Positions 24,701-39,700 of a stretch of DNA of 64,000 bases are shown in pieces (position 1 is the stretch's first letter; each line of letters starts with the position of its first letter). The DNA comes from Mimachlamys varia (Eukaryota > Mollusca > Bivalvia > Pectinida > Pectinidae): the NCBI GenBank assembly GCA_947623455.1, contig OX392543.1, positions 19,342,757-19,406,756 on the forward strand, given 5' to 3'. The translations under genes were made by a program, and so were the position numbers. Below the pieces are notes generated by a model that saw only the letters and a program-made list of their open reading frames with translations, did no database searches and was not told where the DNA came from.

Positions 24701-27700
24701 TGTTTACTGCTAGTAAGTATGAATTCAAGCACTTTTTAAGCATTTGTGAGCAAATTCCAGCACTTGTCAAGCTCTGACCCCAATTCAAGCACTTTTCCAA
24801 GACTGACCCCAATTCCCGCACTTTTCCAAGACTGACCCAAATTCAAGCACTTTTCCAAGACTGACCCCAATTCAAGCACTTTTCCAAGACTGACCCCAAT
24901 TCAAGCACTTTCCATTTTCTGTATGAACCATGTAAATACTAGATTATATCTCCGCTAGACAGCTACATCAGGATATTGTTAAAATTATGCCTTTCCTGAT
25001 TTCTGGTATGAAGGCAAAGTTATCCACTGAATAAAGGTATACAGCATCATTTCCATAGTAATTTGAAGTAAAAGACAAAATTTACATTAGACAATAAATG
25101 AATTTATTGGAGAAGGGAATTTAAGTCTGTACCGTGTTGGAGCTGTTTGTATATAAGAGTATTGTGTATGAGGCTCCAGTCCCTACACTGATACTGACGT
25201 TAGTCTTCTGCCATGACTCAGTGGAATTTACATCTGGTTTCACTAGCTGCCATATATTGTATCTGTAAAGTTTACAAAATTTAAAAAAAACCATATTACT
25301 ATAGTAAGCATTATGAACTTACCACAATAAAATGAAATCAATCAAATTTTAATTCTCAACTAGTTTCATCATAATTAATGACTTAATTAGTTGTGTAAGT
25401 CAGTAAAATAAATCATGACAAATGTTAGAGCGACAATTTTGTGAAATTATCTTAAACTTATAACCATATAATAAATTTCCTCCAAACAATTTAACGTGGT
25501 CTGATGTTTTTTTTAAAAAGTCATGACAATCAAGATGTATGACGATCACCTCTAAAATAAATATTTTTGTATATTATCACATTTGTAAATTTTTCCCTTC
25601 AATTAAACCTAATTTTCAGTAAAGACTGTCACTTATGAATACTTACAAGCCTGGGTTGACCTCCTTATATACTGTGGGTCTAGAGCTGGACACAGCAAAC
25701 AGAACGCCAGGCGACCAGGGTTCTAACTTCTCTCTGGTATAGGACTGTGGTACAAGTTTCACAGTGACCTCGGTCTCCGAGTCCATGGACATAAGTAAGC
25801 TTGATAAAACAGGATCAGTAACAGAATCAAAGTACATGTGACACAGAAAAACTGGTAGCATGCTATGAAGTTATCTATTAATGAAGTATCTTTTCTATAG
25901 ATTTCATCCTGAATGGGCAGACTTGGCAATAATATGTGAAATGAAATATTTCAAAACAGGGCCTTTCTTTCTACTGCCACAAAAATAGCTTTTAGTTTCT
26001 GTTTAACATTTTACATTATATGACCATAAAATTATTATACAACCAAAGTAATGCTAATACCCTGCACATGAACAACAAAAAATACTATAAAATTTCAGAT
26101 TTTTTTCTGGTAATTATTTTTTGGGTGAAATAACACACCAGTAAAATTGAAGTATAACACCCTTTCATGTAATATAAATCATGAATTCAAAATAAAAGTT
26201 TTATTGATTTTATAATTAAATTCGTAATTTTTCGAACACCCTGTATATACCAGAACATTACCTTATGATAGAGTCACCTTCCCTTGGTTTATTTCTCTGG
26301 TCGTCAGCCTGATATATAAACAATATGTAGATATATCATACAGATGAGAGTAAGATGTACATAATATATTAAAAATCAGTTAAACAGTCTTCAATTCTTA
26401 TTTGTTAGAAAATTTCAAAATTGAAAACTTCAAATTTCAAAAACATGCAACTTTGCTAGGTTGTTAAAATCCATATTCTGGAATATATTATAGACTTTAT
26501 TCATTGAACAACAATTGCAAATCAAGTTTCAGTATAACTTCGTTTTCTCGAACTGGTAACTCGAAAACCCTGTTTAATTTGTATTTTGTATTATTATTTT
26601 TATATTGGTATTTTGGTAGGTCCCGGCCATTAGCTTTAAACTGTCATTCAAACTTGCGTAAACTCGGTTAACTCGAAGTTTTTCTATGGTGCCATCAACT
26701 TTGATAAAACGAGGTCTTACTGTATACCAACTTATATTTCTCACTCTTGTTGGCCTAGATGTTAGGGCTTGGGTCTTACTGTGGGAGGAAACCGGATAAA
26801 TCAGGAGAATATTCTAAAATTGTACAGCAACCACTGATGATTAAAACTTTCTGTGTAAAAATACAAAATCTATAATTTTTACCTTGAAAATTTCTAAATT
26901 CCCCTTCTCAGCAGATTTAAAAATGATAATTCTATAGGCAGAACTGGTATCGAATGTAACTGTTTTTTTGGCGTTATCTCCAGAACAATTGGTGGTTACA
27001 GAAAAGGTATGGGACCCTGGTGTTACTCTCAGGTAGTCAGACTCCTAAAACATAAATAAAAGTAAATCACCGATATTTTCAGCTGATAGAATAACAAACA
27101 CACAAAGTTTAAGGAGTAGATTAATCAAATCTTCCCTTAAATTGAGTTGGTGACAGAGAAATCTCCAACTCTTGGTGGATATTCTTGGTTGTCTGAACTA
27201 GCTCTACCGGGGAGTAGACAGTCAAGAATATCACTCGGAAGTTTGGATATTGTTTTGTCACAACATCAAGGAAGGAGATGATTTTTTCTCCCACCATTTT
27301 GAATTTTATTTACGAAACAATGCTGATGTGACATGATTGAATTGCTGGCTTGGCTTGATGGTAACGCTGTGACGTCATAACATTTTTGTCACCCCTTACT
27401 GGAAAAATCTGTGAATGATAAGAGAAATAATTTTACATACATGTTGACTGAATACAGCTATTTGATACAAACTGATTGTAAGTGACAGATCCCTAGACTA
27501 GATGAGGGGAGGTAACTCCACACATACCTGTGTAAATGACAGATCCCTTGTTTGGATGAATGGAGGTAACTCCACACATACCTGTGTAAATGACAGATCC
27601 CTTGTTTAGATGAAGGAAGGTAATAACACATACCTGTGTAAATGACAGATTCCTTGTTTAGATTAAGGGAGGTAACTGGATCCACACTTACCTGACAGGT

Positions 27701-30700
27701 GTAAATGAGAGATCTTTTGTTTAGATGAAGGGAGGTAATTAACTCCACACTTACCTGGGTAAATGACAGATCCCTTGTTTAGATTAAGGGAGGTAACTGG
27801 ATCCACACTTACCTGACAAGTGTAAATGAGAGATCCTTTGTTTAGATGAAGGGAGGTAACTCCACACTTACCTGTGCAAATGACAGATCCCCCGAGTAAA
27901 TGTTAGAGGAGAGTGATACGGGACAAGGGAATGTGTTGATAAATGTCACACCACTCTGGGTCAAGGATAAAGGAACTTCTTTGTTCACCTACAAATTAAA
28001 TACATCACTTTAATATTAATACAGTTCCTATATCACATGATTAAATGTAAGATGTTCATTGGGGGTACAGTATTACATACCAGTAGGTCAAAAATTATTT
28101 AGTCCGTATGATTAAGGTCTCTCGGTCCGTTGATTATCGTTCTTGGCAAAAACATGGCCGCTTTGACGGATATCAAATTTCATACCTATCGTGGGTAAGA
28201 AATTCACCGTACATACGCCGATGATCATGCAATTTGCAATCCGGCAAAGACCTAATATAAGCGTCTGCTAGAATCAATGTAAACGCTAGAAGGTTAAGTT
28301 GGTTGCGTAATTATCGACTATATCAACCTGATCTTATGTAAACGTGTTGTGTTAACAATACAGTATGGTATAAGGGAGGTAATCAGTAACTCCAATGTAT
28401 TTGAATTTTTGAGTGAATACAAGGACGTGGAACTAGTAACACGCTTTTGTGTTTTTATCTACAACGATGTCATGATTTGATTTTCATTATAAGCGAGTTC
28501 CCCACTCGCCCTCATTCATCTATATACATGTAGGCCTAAGCTTAGTAATGTAAACACCAAGACAACCTACATGTATATGTCCACTTCAATTCTTTACAAC
28601 TGCATCATTAAAATAAACACATTGCTTTATATTTATTCGATATTTAATGCAACATGGTCTGATGATATCACTATTCAATTAATGTCATAAATGCTAGTTA
28701 TAAACTATATTCTGTGTAATCTGATACCAGGCGAGCGGATACATTCAAATCAGGCTAAAGCAATCGATAAACCTAGTATCTCACTACTTTCAACGCATTA
28801 TGTGATATGGGAAAATCTATACCTCCTACAATTAAGTCCAGTTGCAGTGAAAGGGGAGGCAATTGAAATAAAAAAAACAATAATTCTGATTATTTTCCCC
28901 AAATTTTAAGTGAAATAATGTTTTTTGGTTCAATTTTTTCATGCTTTGTTAAATAAGGATTGTTTCTTCACAACATAACTTTAAAAAATCAGTTTTTCAT
29001 CCACACAATGTTTTGATATTTGAAAATGTTGATGAAAAACATACATATAGTTGTTTGTTTTGTTGAATAAAAGTTATACGAAACGAAAAATATTTGCCTT
29101 CTTTTCTGTTTTATATGTATATATAAAGTTAGCATTGTAATACATCAAAAAGAAATATGTTAGTTGTTGATTTCGCTCTTCCTGGTGTTTTCCCTGCAAA
29201 TATCAGTTTTTCACCCCAAAAAGATTTCTGCAGTTTTTCGGCCAATTACAACAAAAATACGTGTTCTTTATACACTAGTAAACATTTGAGTGAAATTTCA
29301 TGAAATTCCTATGGATATTGACAAAGGAACCGAGTGACCTTAACTCATCCATTCCTGAAGTTTAAAAATGGACTTTTTCAACCACTGACTTGGAAGAGTT
29401 CAAATGTGTCTTTAGGGGTGAATGAGTAAGTACTTTACACAAATCTAGCTTTAAAAGCCCAAATTACTTTTTTTTGGTAACAGCCAGGTCATTTAATTAC
29501 ATGCCAGGTTTCGGAGGAAGAAGAAACCGGAGTACCCGAAGAAAAACCACCGACCTACAGTTGGTACCTGGCAACTGCCCCACATAGGATTCAAACTCGC
29601 AACCCAGAGGTGGTGGGCTAGTGATAGAATGTCGGGACACGTTAACCACTCGGCCACCGCGGCCAAGAGGTGGAGGACTAGTGATAGAATGTCGGGATAC
29701 TTTAACCACTTGGCCACCGAGACTCCTCCCAAAATACAGTGAGTTGTCAATGCTAAAGGTAAAGTTATCCATGTATAGTCTCTACAGCTACTTACAGAGA
29801 AGTAAAATTAGTTTGCTATCCACAAGCTTAACCTAAACCATAGGAATGAATTCAAAGGTCATGATTATGTTTTAATGATGACGTCATGTAAAAGTAACAT
29901 CATCTTTCCTTGTGACATCATCATGCATTCATTGCGATTCATGATTTCAAGATTGTCTAACTCCACAGACTGCTTTACTTGTGAAATCAGGGCAAGTTAA
30001 AGTACAAAAATGTTGTTTATTATCACCAAATCTTACATCAAGCTTCATCTGGACCAAGGCAGCTACAACAAACGCTACACCTGTCAGAAACATCCCCGAC
30101 ACCATCCTCCGAAGGGGTCTGAAACAAAGATAGAACAGCATAAATATCCCTGAAACCATCCTCCGAAGGGGTCTGAAACAAAGATAGAACAGCATAAATA
30201 TCCCTGACACACTTCTACTATAGCACCATCCTCTGAAGGGTTCTGAAACAAAGATAGAACAGCATAAATATCCCTAACACATCTCTCCTATTGAAACATC
30301 CCTAACACCATCCTCCGAAGGGGTCTGAAACAAAGATAGAACAGCATAAACATCCCTTACACGCTTCTCATATAGCAACATCCCCACAACATCCTCCGAA
30401 GGGGTCTGAAACAAAGATAGAACAGCATAAACATCCCTAACACATCTCTCCTATAGAAACATCCCAGACACCATCCTCCGAAGGGGTCTGAAACAAAGAT
30501 AAAACAGCATAAACATCCCTTACACACTTCTCTTATAAAAACATCTCCAACACCATCCTCCGAAGGGTTCTGAAACAAAGATAGAACAGCATAAATATCC
30601 CTTACACCATCATCCGAAGGGGTCTGAAACAAAGATAGAACGGCATAATATCCCCGACACCATCCTCCGAAGGGGTGTGAAACAAAGATAGAACAGCATA

Positions 30701-33700
30701 AACATCCCTTACACACTTCACCTATAGCAACATCCTGACAACATCCTCCGAAGGGTTCTGAAACAAAGATAGAACAGCATATATATCCCTGACACATCTC
30801 TCCAATAGCAACATCCCCAACACCATCCTCCGAAGGGTTCTGAAACAAAGATAGAACAGCATATATATCCCTGACACATCTCTCCAATAGCAACATCCCA
30901 GACACCATCCTCCGAAGGGGTCTGAAACAAAGATAGAACAGCATAAACATCCCTTACACACTTCTCCTATAGCAACATCCCCGACACCATCCTCTGAAGG
31001 GGTCTGAAACAAAGATAGAACAGCATTAACATCCCTAACACATTTCTCATAAAGAAACATCCCTGACACCATCCTCTGAAGGGTTTTGAAACAAAGATAG
31101 AACAGCATAAACATCCCCAACACATCTCTCCTATAGAAACATCCCCGACACCATCTTCCGAAGGGGTCTGAAACAAAGATAGAACAGCATAAACATCTCT
31201 AACACATCTCTCCTATAGAAACATCCCTAACACCATCCTCCGAAGGGGTCTGAAACAAAGATAGAACAGCATAAACATCCCTAACACATCTCTCCTATCG
31301 AAACCTCTCCGACACCATCCTCAGAAGGGGTCTGAAACAAAGATAGAACAGCATAAATATCCCTAACACATCTCTCCTATAGAAACCTCCCCCACACCAT
31401 CCTCCGAAGGGGTCTGAAACAAAGAAAGAACAGCATACATATCCCTAACACACTTTTCCTATAGAAACACCCCCAACACCATACTCCAGAAACACCCACC
31501 CCCGACACCATACTCATAGAAACACCCACCCCCACCCCCTGACACCATACTCCTAAAAACACCCACCCCCACTCCCTGACACCATACTCCTAAAAACATC
31601 CACCCCAAACCCCGACACCATACTCTTAGAAACATCCACCCCCACCCCCGCCACCATACTCCTAAAAACACCCACCCCCACCCCCTGACACCATACTCCT
31701 AAAAACATCCACCCCAAACCCCGACACCATACTCTTAGAAACATCCACCCCAAACCCCGACACCATACTCCTAAAAACACCCACCCCCACCCCCTGACAC
31801 CATACTCCTAAAAACATCCACCCCAAACCCCGACACCATACTCTTAGAAACACCCACCCCCACCCCCTGACACCATACTCCTAGAAACACCCACCCCCAC
31901 CCCCTGACACCATACTCCTAGAAACACCCACCCCCACCCCCGCCACCATACTCTTAGAAACATCCACCCCCACCCCCGCCACCATACTCCTAAGTGGTCT
32001 GAAATAAACAGAACAGTACATAAACAAACCTTACACACTTCTTCTGTAGAAATTATAAAACAAACAATATGGAATATTCATCTCTAACACATTTTCTCTA
32101 ACAGTTTCATTTATTTCTAACACATGATATATAATGAGTCGGACTAATACAGTCTATTAAGATTTTGTTTACTGAATGCATGAACAAAATTGGATGCAAG
32201 AACTGAACTGGAAAGTCCGATTAAATATCACAAATTATAGCAGTTAATAAGCTCTTGTATCCATAGTTACCTGTTCAGAATTCCGCACTTGTCACACAGT
32301 GGATAAATAAATTGTTCAAACAGAGGAATCAAGATGATGATGAGGAGTGGGTTTAAAGCCTGAAAAGTAATAGAAGCGCTGTGTAAAATATTTATTTCAG
32401 GAACATGCGCTAACTTTTAATCAATATATAATCCTCAATCAAAGTCATCTTGTCATCATTGAGAAGCATTTAATGTTGAAATAATATCTGAAACCAGAAA
32501 TGTCTGTGAGACATAAAAGCCCACTTCCTCCATATGAAATTATAGTTCTTCATGATTATTATGTATGTGAAGTTTGATGACAATCAGATTACCATGGGAC
32601 AGAACGGGACGCGCTGCGATGCAACGGACATGGGTATAACACTATTTATCACATAACTGACCCGTTCAGTCATGTCATCGACCATGTCATAAAAATGGTA
32701 TTACACACGTGTAATAACACTATTGTGACGTCATAAACAAATGCTGTCTTTATGAAGTAATATGATTGTCTCCGTATTGAAAATTGTACTGTCACAGAAG
32801 AAATTTGCCTTTCTTATAGAGAAATAATTTGAGAGTTTTTGTGTATTTTCTCATAAATATAAGTTGTGATAAATAGAATCTTACACTCGTGTCAATGTAA
32901 TATGGCATTTATAAAACTTGTTCAATAAATTCCATATTACATCGACACTCGTGTAAGATCCTCTATATTCCCCCCCATTTCATGGCGGGGAAACATAAAT
33001 TGGTTGGATGGCATATAGTGGATAGTGCAGTTGCTTTTCACCAAGATGGCTATACAGTTTGATGCTCTCATCGGACGTGAAAAGGTGTGGTGTCATATGT
33101 GATCTGCCCAAACACATGTGTTTTTCTTCAGGTACTCTAGTTTCCTCCCACATCAAGACTCTACATGCATTAACATCTGGGCCAACATCAGTTTAATAGT
33201 TTTTAAGACTAAGTACTCACCATGACTTGGTCTGGCTTCACTCTTCCAAATACTCCCTAAAATAAGACAAAAAATAGAAATGTCTGCGAGACATAAATGC
33301 CCCCGCTCCCCAAATGAAATGAGTTCTTCATGCTTACAATATGTATTACGTATGCGAAGTTTGATGACAATCGGAACAGTAGTTATTTAAATAAGCTGGT
33401 TACATTCCCATGGTTACATTACCGTAACCCCCCCCCAACCCCATTTCATGGCGGGGCATAAAAATGGGTCTTTATTCAAAAGACCATTGATAAACTTATC
33501 AGCTTTGATATTCTATGATTTCTCTTCTCAAATTGCAATTTCTATCAAGAACATAAAGAGAGGTTCTACAGGACATCACACTAAAAATTGAGCCACCTCA
33601 GGTCGCTGATAGTTGAACTATTTTATCCAGTTTTGCTACATACCACTTTCTGTTAACATTACATTAGCATTAAAAAGTTGTCACTTGATATTTGAGCTCA

Positions 33701-36700
33701 CCATGTCCCCGTCCATCTGGGCTGCTTGAAGGGTCCATCGTGATCCCTAGAATTAAACAAAGCAAATATGAATGAACAATTATCTAGAAACGTTGTTGAA
33801 TTACTGAAAAATTGTACAGCAAGTAATTATAAGGGCAGCAATTTATTCTTATTAGATAGCACACTACCCTACCGGGTAAAGATTGGTAAAAGAACAAATT
33901 AAATAAATTGGACTGATCATTTATAGAAAACAAAAAGAGTATAATGTATAACCAAATGAGTACCAAACTGATGTCATACAGTATATACATGTGCTGTATG
34001 AGCAGTCCACAGTCAGTAGCTAGATTGACACTTTTTGGCCCCTTCAACTCAGGCCCCTGGGAGTCAGCCGCATCATTTGTATAAATTTGAGTCCCAGCCA
34101 CCCAGGGATGCTTCCTACCAAATTTGATTAAATTCCAATCAGTGGTTACGAAGAAGAAGTCGATTGTTGACCGACAGACGGACGCCGGACACCCGACGCC
34201 GGGGTATGGCATAAACTCACCTTGGTCCTTTGGACCAGGTGAGCTAACAATGAAACAGGAAGATTTAATTGGTTGCAGTGTAAATCTGATTTTTTTTCAC
34301 CCTCCATATGAGGCAAATTTATATGTTTACAGCAAACTTCAGTAACAGCATTACAAACAGAATGCTAAAAGAAGGAAGAATTATTATATTAAAACTGGTC
34401 GTAAATTGATTTCATAGGCAAAGAGGGAAATTTAGACTGTGTGTGAACTCGCTTGGTTCACAGTAATATTTGCCGATTTTTTATTTTATTATTTTTTTTT
34501 AAATATGTTGCACATTTCCACGTTACCTGCTGGTCGGAGAGTGCCCAGAACAATGGGAGGGGAAGAAACATTGTCAACACCTTCAACAGTGTCTTCACTT
34601 CCTCGACAAACTCAGGCTAAAATACAAAAATATTGTGAGTGGTCAAATTTGTTTAGATAAGTCTATAAATAGTACATTTGATCTATTACGTTTCAGGTTT
34701 GATTGGTTTCATTTATAATGACATACACAAACGAGCAATTTTAGAGCAATACTAATCACCCCGATCGGCACACAGGAACAAAAATTATTATGAGGAACTG
34801 AATAAGAAGCAATTCTGAGTGATTATTTTCTATAAGGAAACTAAGGCCTGTACGAAATTAGGCACTGTAAAACTGGTGTAAAATATGCCCTATAGTCACA
34901 TTTCAGAAAGATGAGATATGACACGCCCAGGTCATGAGCAAAAAAGCTAGATATCCATAAAATCTGTCATGTCCAGATATTGAGAGCAAGAAATACCACT
35001 GGTTATAGATTTTACTGCCAACAGATGTTACAAGTAAACGATTGATTTAGGAAATTTCACAAAATGTGATGATTATCTGCTCATTTGCACTCTTACAGCA
35101 AATGCAGAAAATTCACAGAGTAATACCAAAATTTTGACAACAAAAAGCTGTTGAGCATCTGAGTAATGATATGACCTGAAGTTAACCCCTCTAAGTATCA
35201 AGGACGATATAAGCATAAACCAAAATAACACAAATATGGCCTGATGAATATAACTAACTGTACTTACCTCAAATTTTTCCTCTGCATAGTCGAGCCAATG
35301 TTGCATTTTAACATTGGTCCCTCTGTTTTTCACTTTACCCTTAATCCCAGCCTTTAAATAGAAATGTACAAAATGTTCACAAAGTAGTCTCCCCTTACCA
35401 TGTCTGTAACAGTTCTGGGAATAAATCCTGATCATGCAACTTGCAAATGTTTCTGCTTGCTTTTTCACAAGACTTTTAAATTTGCCAAAGCTGGCCTGAA
35501 ACAGCATCAGATTACTGGGGAAAAAACTATTTCTTAAATATAAACAATTATGTTTCAACCAGTTCAACTATATACTTATGGTTCAAGATTATATGTGACA
35601 AACCTGGAAGCCGCTTAACAGATTTTGCTAAAAATTCATATGAAATTCATAACAGGAAAAAATATAGATGTAACAGAGGTCATTACTTTTTCAATGCCTC
35701 CGCTAGGAGTCGAACCCGGAACCTCTGGCTACTCGTCTTACGCTCAACCGATCGAGCTAAAGAGAAGATCTCTCTAGCCGAGCGGTATATTGCAGCTATT
35801 ATTTACCAGGGTTACATAGATTTGAGTTAAATTTCAAAAAGAATAGTGACAGTTGTGCTGTTACCTTTATACAGTTGTAAACTCTTCCAACCAAATTACC
35901 AGCAGGCGGTGTAATTTTATACTGGCTCCTCCCGGCAATGAAGATAACTGTTAAATAAGACAACGATATCAGAATACATTTAAACAGGATGAAAGTCAAC
36001 ACTTCCTTAAAACGAAACAAGATAACGGTACCCCTAGTATATGACTTTTTGGTCAGAGTTAATTTGAACCTCATTTTTAGATCCATGAATTTTGTACTAG
36101 TATTTCATGTTTATTTTGGCTATATATGTTTGCCATGACTGTTCAACTTAGGGAGGGAAGGAAGGAGGGATGAATGTATATGTACCAATGATTTGTCGAA
36201 GTACCCCTTGATACACTTACAGCAATGTCACATAAGTATATTATACTCCATATGGGATTACTGGGTCTATATATACTGTCTATATGGCATAGAAACATTT
36301 AACACTTCCTCTTTAAAGGCTCAATATACGTAACTTTCGGCAAAACTTGAAGTGCAAAATCAAGCCTAATAACTTATATTTATAGATTTGGTTAAGATTA
36401 ACTGATAACAGCAATATTCAAGATGAATTCTAACGCAGTTACCAGTACAGCAGCAGTTGAAACTCGGTATTTGTAAACACACGTTAATATTGAACTGTCT
36501 TCTGCTAAGGTAATATAACCTCGGCTTGTTGTTGAAGTGGGTCACACCTGAATTATTTTCATTTCTTTGGATTTCTCTGTCAAGAGTTTCTTGTTAGTTA
36601 CCAAACATTAGTAACGGCTATTTGTTAATAATATCTTATCATAATTAGCTTTGTTATGGCAATCAGATAATATATAAGGGTGTACCAAACAAGTAACAGC

Positions 36701-39700
36701 TATTTGTTAATAATATCTTATCAGAATTAGCTTTGTTACGGTGATCAGATAATATATAACAGGGTGTACCAAACAACTAACGGCTATTTGTTGATAATAT
36801 CTTATCATTATAAAGTTAGCTTTGTTCTGGTGATCAGATAATATATAAGGGTGTACCAAACAAGTAACGGCTATTTGTTAATAATATCTTATCAGAATTA
36901 GCTTTGTTACGGTGATCAGATAATATATAACAGGGTGTACCAAACAAGTAATGGCTATTTGTTGATAATATCTTATCATAATTAGCTTTGTTATGGCAAT
37001 CAGATAATATATAACAGGGTATACCAAACAAGTAATGGCTATTTGTTGATAATATCTTATCATAATTAGCTTTGTTATGGTGATCAGATAATATATAACA
37101 GGGTGTACCAAACAAGTGATTTATATACTTACTTGTAGCTATGAACATCAGAATGGCAGGTACTCCAAAGGCTAAAGGATAGCACTCTCCTCCGAAACAT
37201 TTAACATCCGCTAGAAATTTATAAAAAGAGTTCAACAACATTAATGGATTTGTAAAGCATGATCACTAGCAGAAAAATCTGATAGAAATATAATTTCTAA
37301 ACTTTATTAAACAAATCTCTAAGTTCTATTCAAGATCAGAATCTTAATGACAGATAAATACCGGAAAAGTGTAATTGTTCGTGGTAAGGCAATTTTTTAA
37401 TATCTCGCTGGCATTAAATCTCAGCGAATATATCCACACACTACCGTGTATAATAGTATTATTATAAGGACATCATGCAAAACAGCATGCCTGACAGCAC
37501 AAAACTTTCCACTTAAACATAAAGCAGTTTGGAGGCTGACAAAGCAGAAAATTCCACGTCCAAAAATAATGGTTTTTACATAAAGTTTGAGTCCTTTGAC
37601 TTACAATTTAAAAGGCATATAGTAAAACCCTGTTATATCACCACCTGTTATTCCGCCAAAACCGCTTATCACCATTTTATACACAACAGAATTCCCCCCA
37701 CGTTAATGCACCCGTTTTACCGCCAAACTTGCCTATCACCATCCGCCATTATATTTCCTGAACAAATGGTTAAAATAACACTATCATGGCCTCGTTAATA
37801 TCGCTAAATTGAATCCAGAAGGACGCAGGTTTAGATGTTATTGTTACGTGACTGACTGTCGACTAACAGGTAAATCTAATTGGACATACACACCGTGACA
37901 ACGTGTACACACACGGAATCAATGAACCATGGTTATTCCTTTGTTGTCTTTCTACAGGTAAGTTTCGGAAGTTAGGATGGAAACATAATCATGAAATCAT
38001 TCAAATTCGCAGAGGAAAATATCCCTCTCCTCGCCATCAGCAAAGGCCGACTTGATGCCGACATTTTACATCCAAGTTGGTGTTGGTGACGGAAATCTCT
38101 GAGGGAATTTTCATAAGCAAACCAAATTACACAGAATTACATGTTTGGAAGATGACTTCATTTCCGTATTAGACTTGCAGCAATCGGGGACATTCCATAT
38201 TTCCGTAATTCGATGCAATAATTTTTTATGAATGAAATGTTTTTGACAAAATTTTCTGATAAAGAAGTTCATTTCGATCTTAAAAGTTTACAGTTGTTAT
38301 GGAAACACTAGCTATAATAAGGGTTTGGACGGCAAACTGGGGTTTGAATGACAAACTCGATATACCGCCAAACTCGTTATATCACCAAAATCGCTGAGAA
38401 CAGAAGGTGGCGATATAACGAGGTTTTACTGTATATGGCAGTATGAACACAATTGGTAACAAGCATATTCTATGGTACCTATGGCATGTTCCTACACTAT
38501 AAACCATATGTTTTATTGTCAATTTTGTTTATACAATGTAGTATACCATTTGATTCAAAGTTTTCTATCCAACACATACATGTACGGTCGAACCTCGTTA
38601 TTTCGACCACGCATAACTCGAAAACCCTGTTTAACTTGAAGTATTATGTCGGTCCCTACGATGCATTACACTAACATTCAAACTCACGTAATTAGAATAA
38701 TCAGTTAACTGAAAGTTTCTTCACGATCCAATCAACTTCAAGATAGGGTGGTTCGACTACTTGTAGTCGATGGCTTAACTGACACAACATGTTATAGATT
38801 ATATTTTATGAAGCTAGGAGTGATCATAGTTCTTTAAATTAGAAACTATCCTGTAAAGGAAAAATGGCTGACGAATGATTTACTGAATTATCTTATCTTA
38901 TAAGCATGCATGCACTTCATACCAGCAAGGCAATAAAGATATGTTTAAATCATTGACACCTGAAGAAATATTTGGACTCCAATTCAAAGGTGCGAAATTA
39001 GTGCATTATATAATTTCAAGGTTGAATGAGTCAATAAACCAAGATCTTACCTCTCAATATAGGTGTTATAAAGATGGACAACATACTCCCCAGGTTTATC
39101 ATGAAGTAGAAGGCAGAGAAAAATGTCATCCTTTCTTTATCCTACAATCATAATGTAACATCAGTATAACTATACACACACAGCATAAACAGGTAAGATG
39201 GTTTCTCTACCTCTGGTTTAGAAGGCAGAGAAAAATGTCATCCTTTCTTTATCCTACAATCATAATGTAACATCAGTATCTATAACTATGATATACACAC
39301 AGCATAAACAGGTTAGATGGTTTCTCTACCTCTGGTTTAGAAGACAGAGAAAACTGTAACAGGTAAGATGGTTTCTCTACCTCTGGTTTAGAAGGCAGAG
39401 AAAAATGTCATCCTTTCTTTATCCTACAATCATAATGTAACATCAGTATATAACTATATACACACAGCATAAACAGGTAAGATGGTTTCTCTACCTCTGG
39501 TTTAGAAGACAGGGAAAACTGTAACAGGTAAGATGGTTTCTCTACCTCTGGGTTAGAAGGCAGAGAAAACTGTAACAGGTAAGATGGTTTCTCTACCTCT
39601 GGGTTAGAAGGCAGAGAAAAATGTAACAGGTAAGATGGTTTCTCTACCTCTGGTTTAGAAGACAGAGAAAACTGTAACAGGTAAGATGGTTTCTCTACCT

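Noticed and set aside
29493..29836. Three overlapping open frames of 71-91 codons
   Set aside because: They read through a tRNA-headed SINE on both strands.
30357..32038. Open frames of up to 197 codons with Cys/Phe-rich or Gly/Trp-rich repeats
   Set aside because: They are translations of arrays D and D2 in the intron; they contain acceptor pyrimidine tracts and no independent start context.
35073..35567. 164-codon open frame
   Set aside because: Only 35268-35351 is an exon (splice signals and homology); the rest is intron that happens to be open.
36834..37241. 135-codon open frame
   Set aside because: It joins true exon 8 with the neighbouring 84-bp array across the donor; only 37133-37210 is coding.
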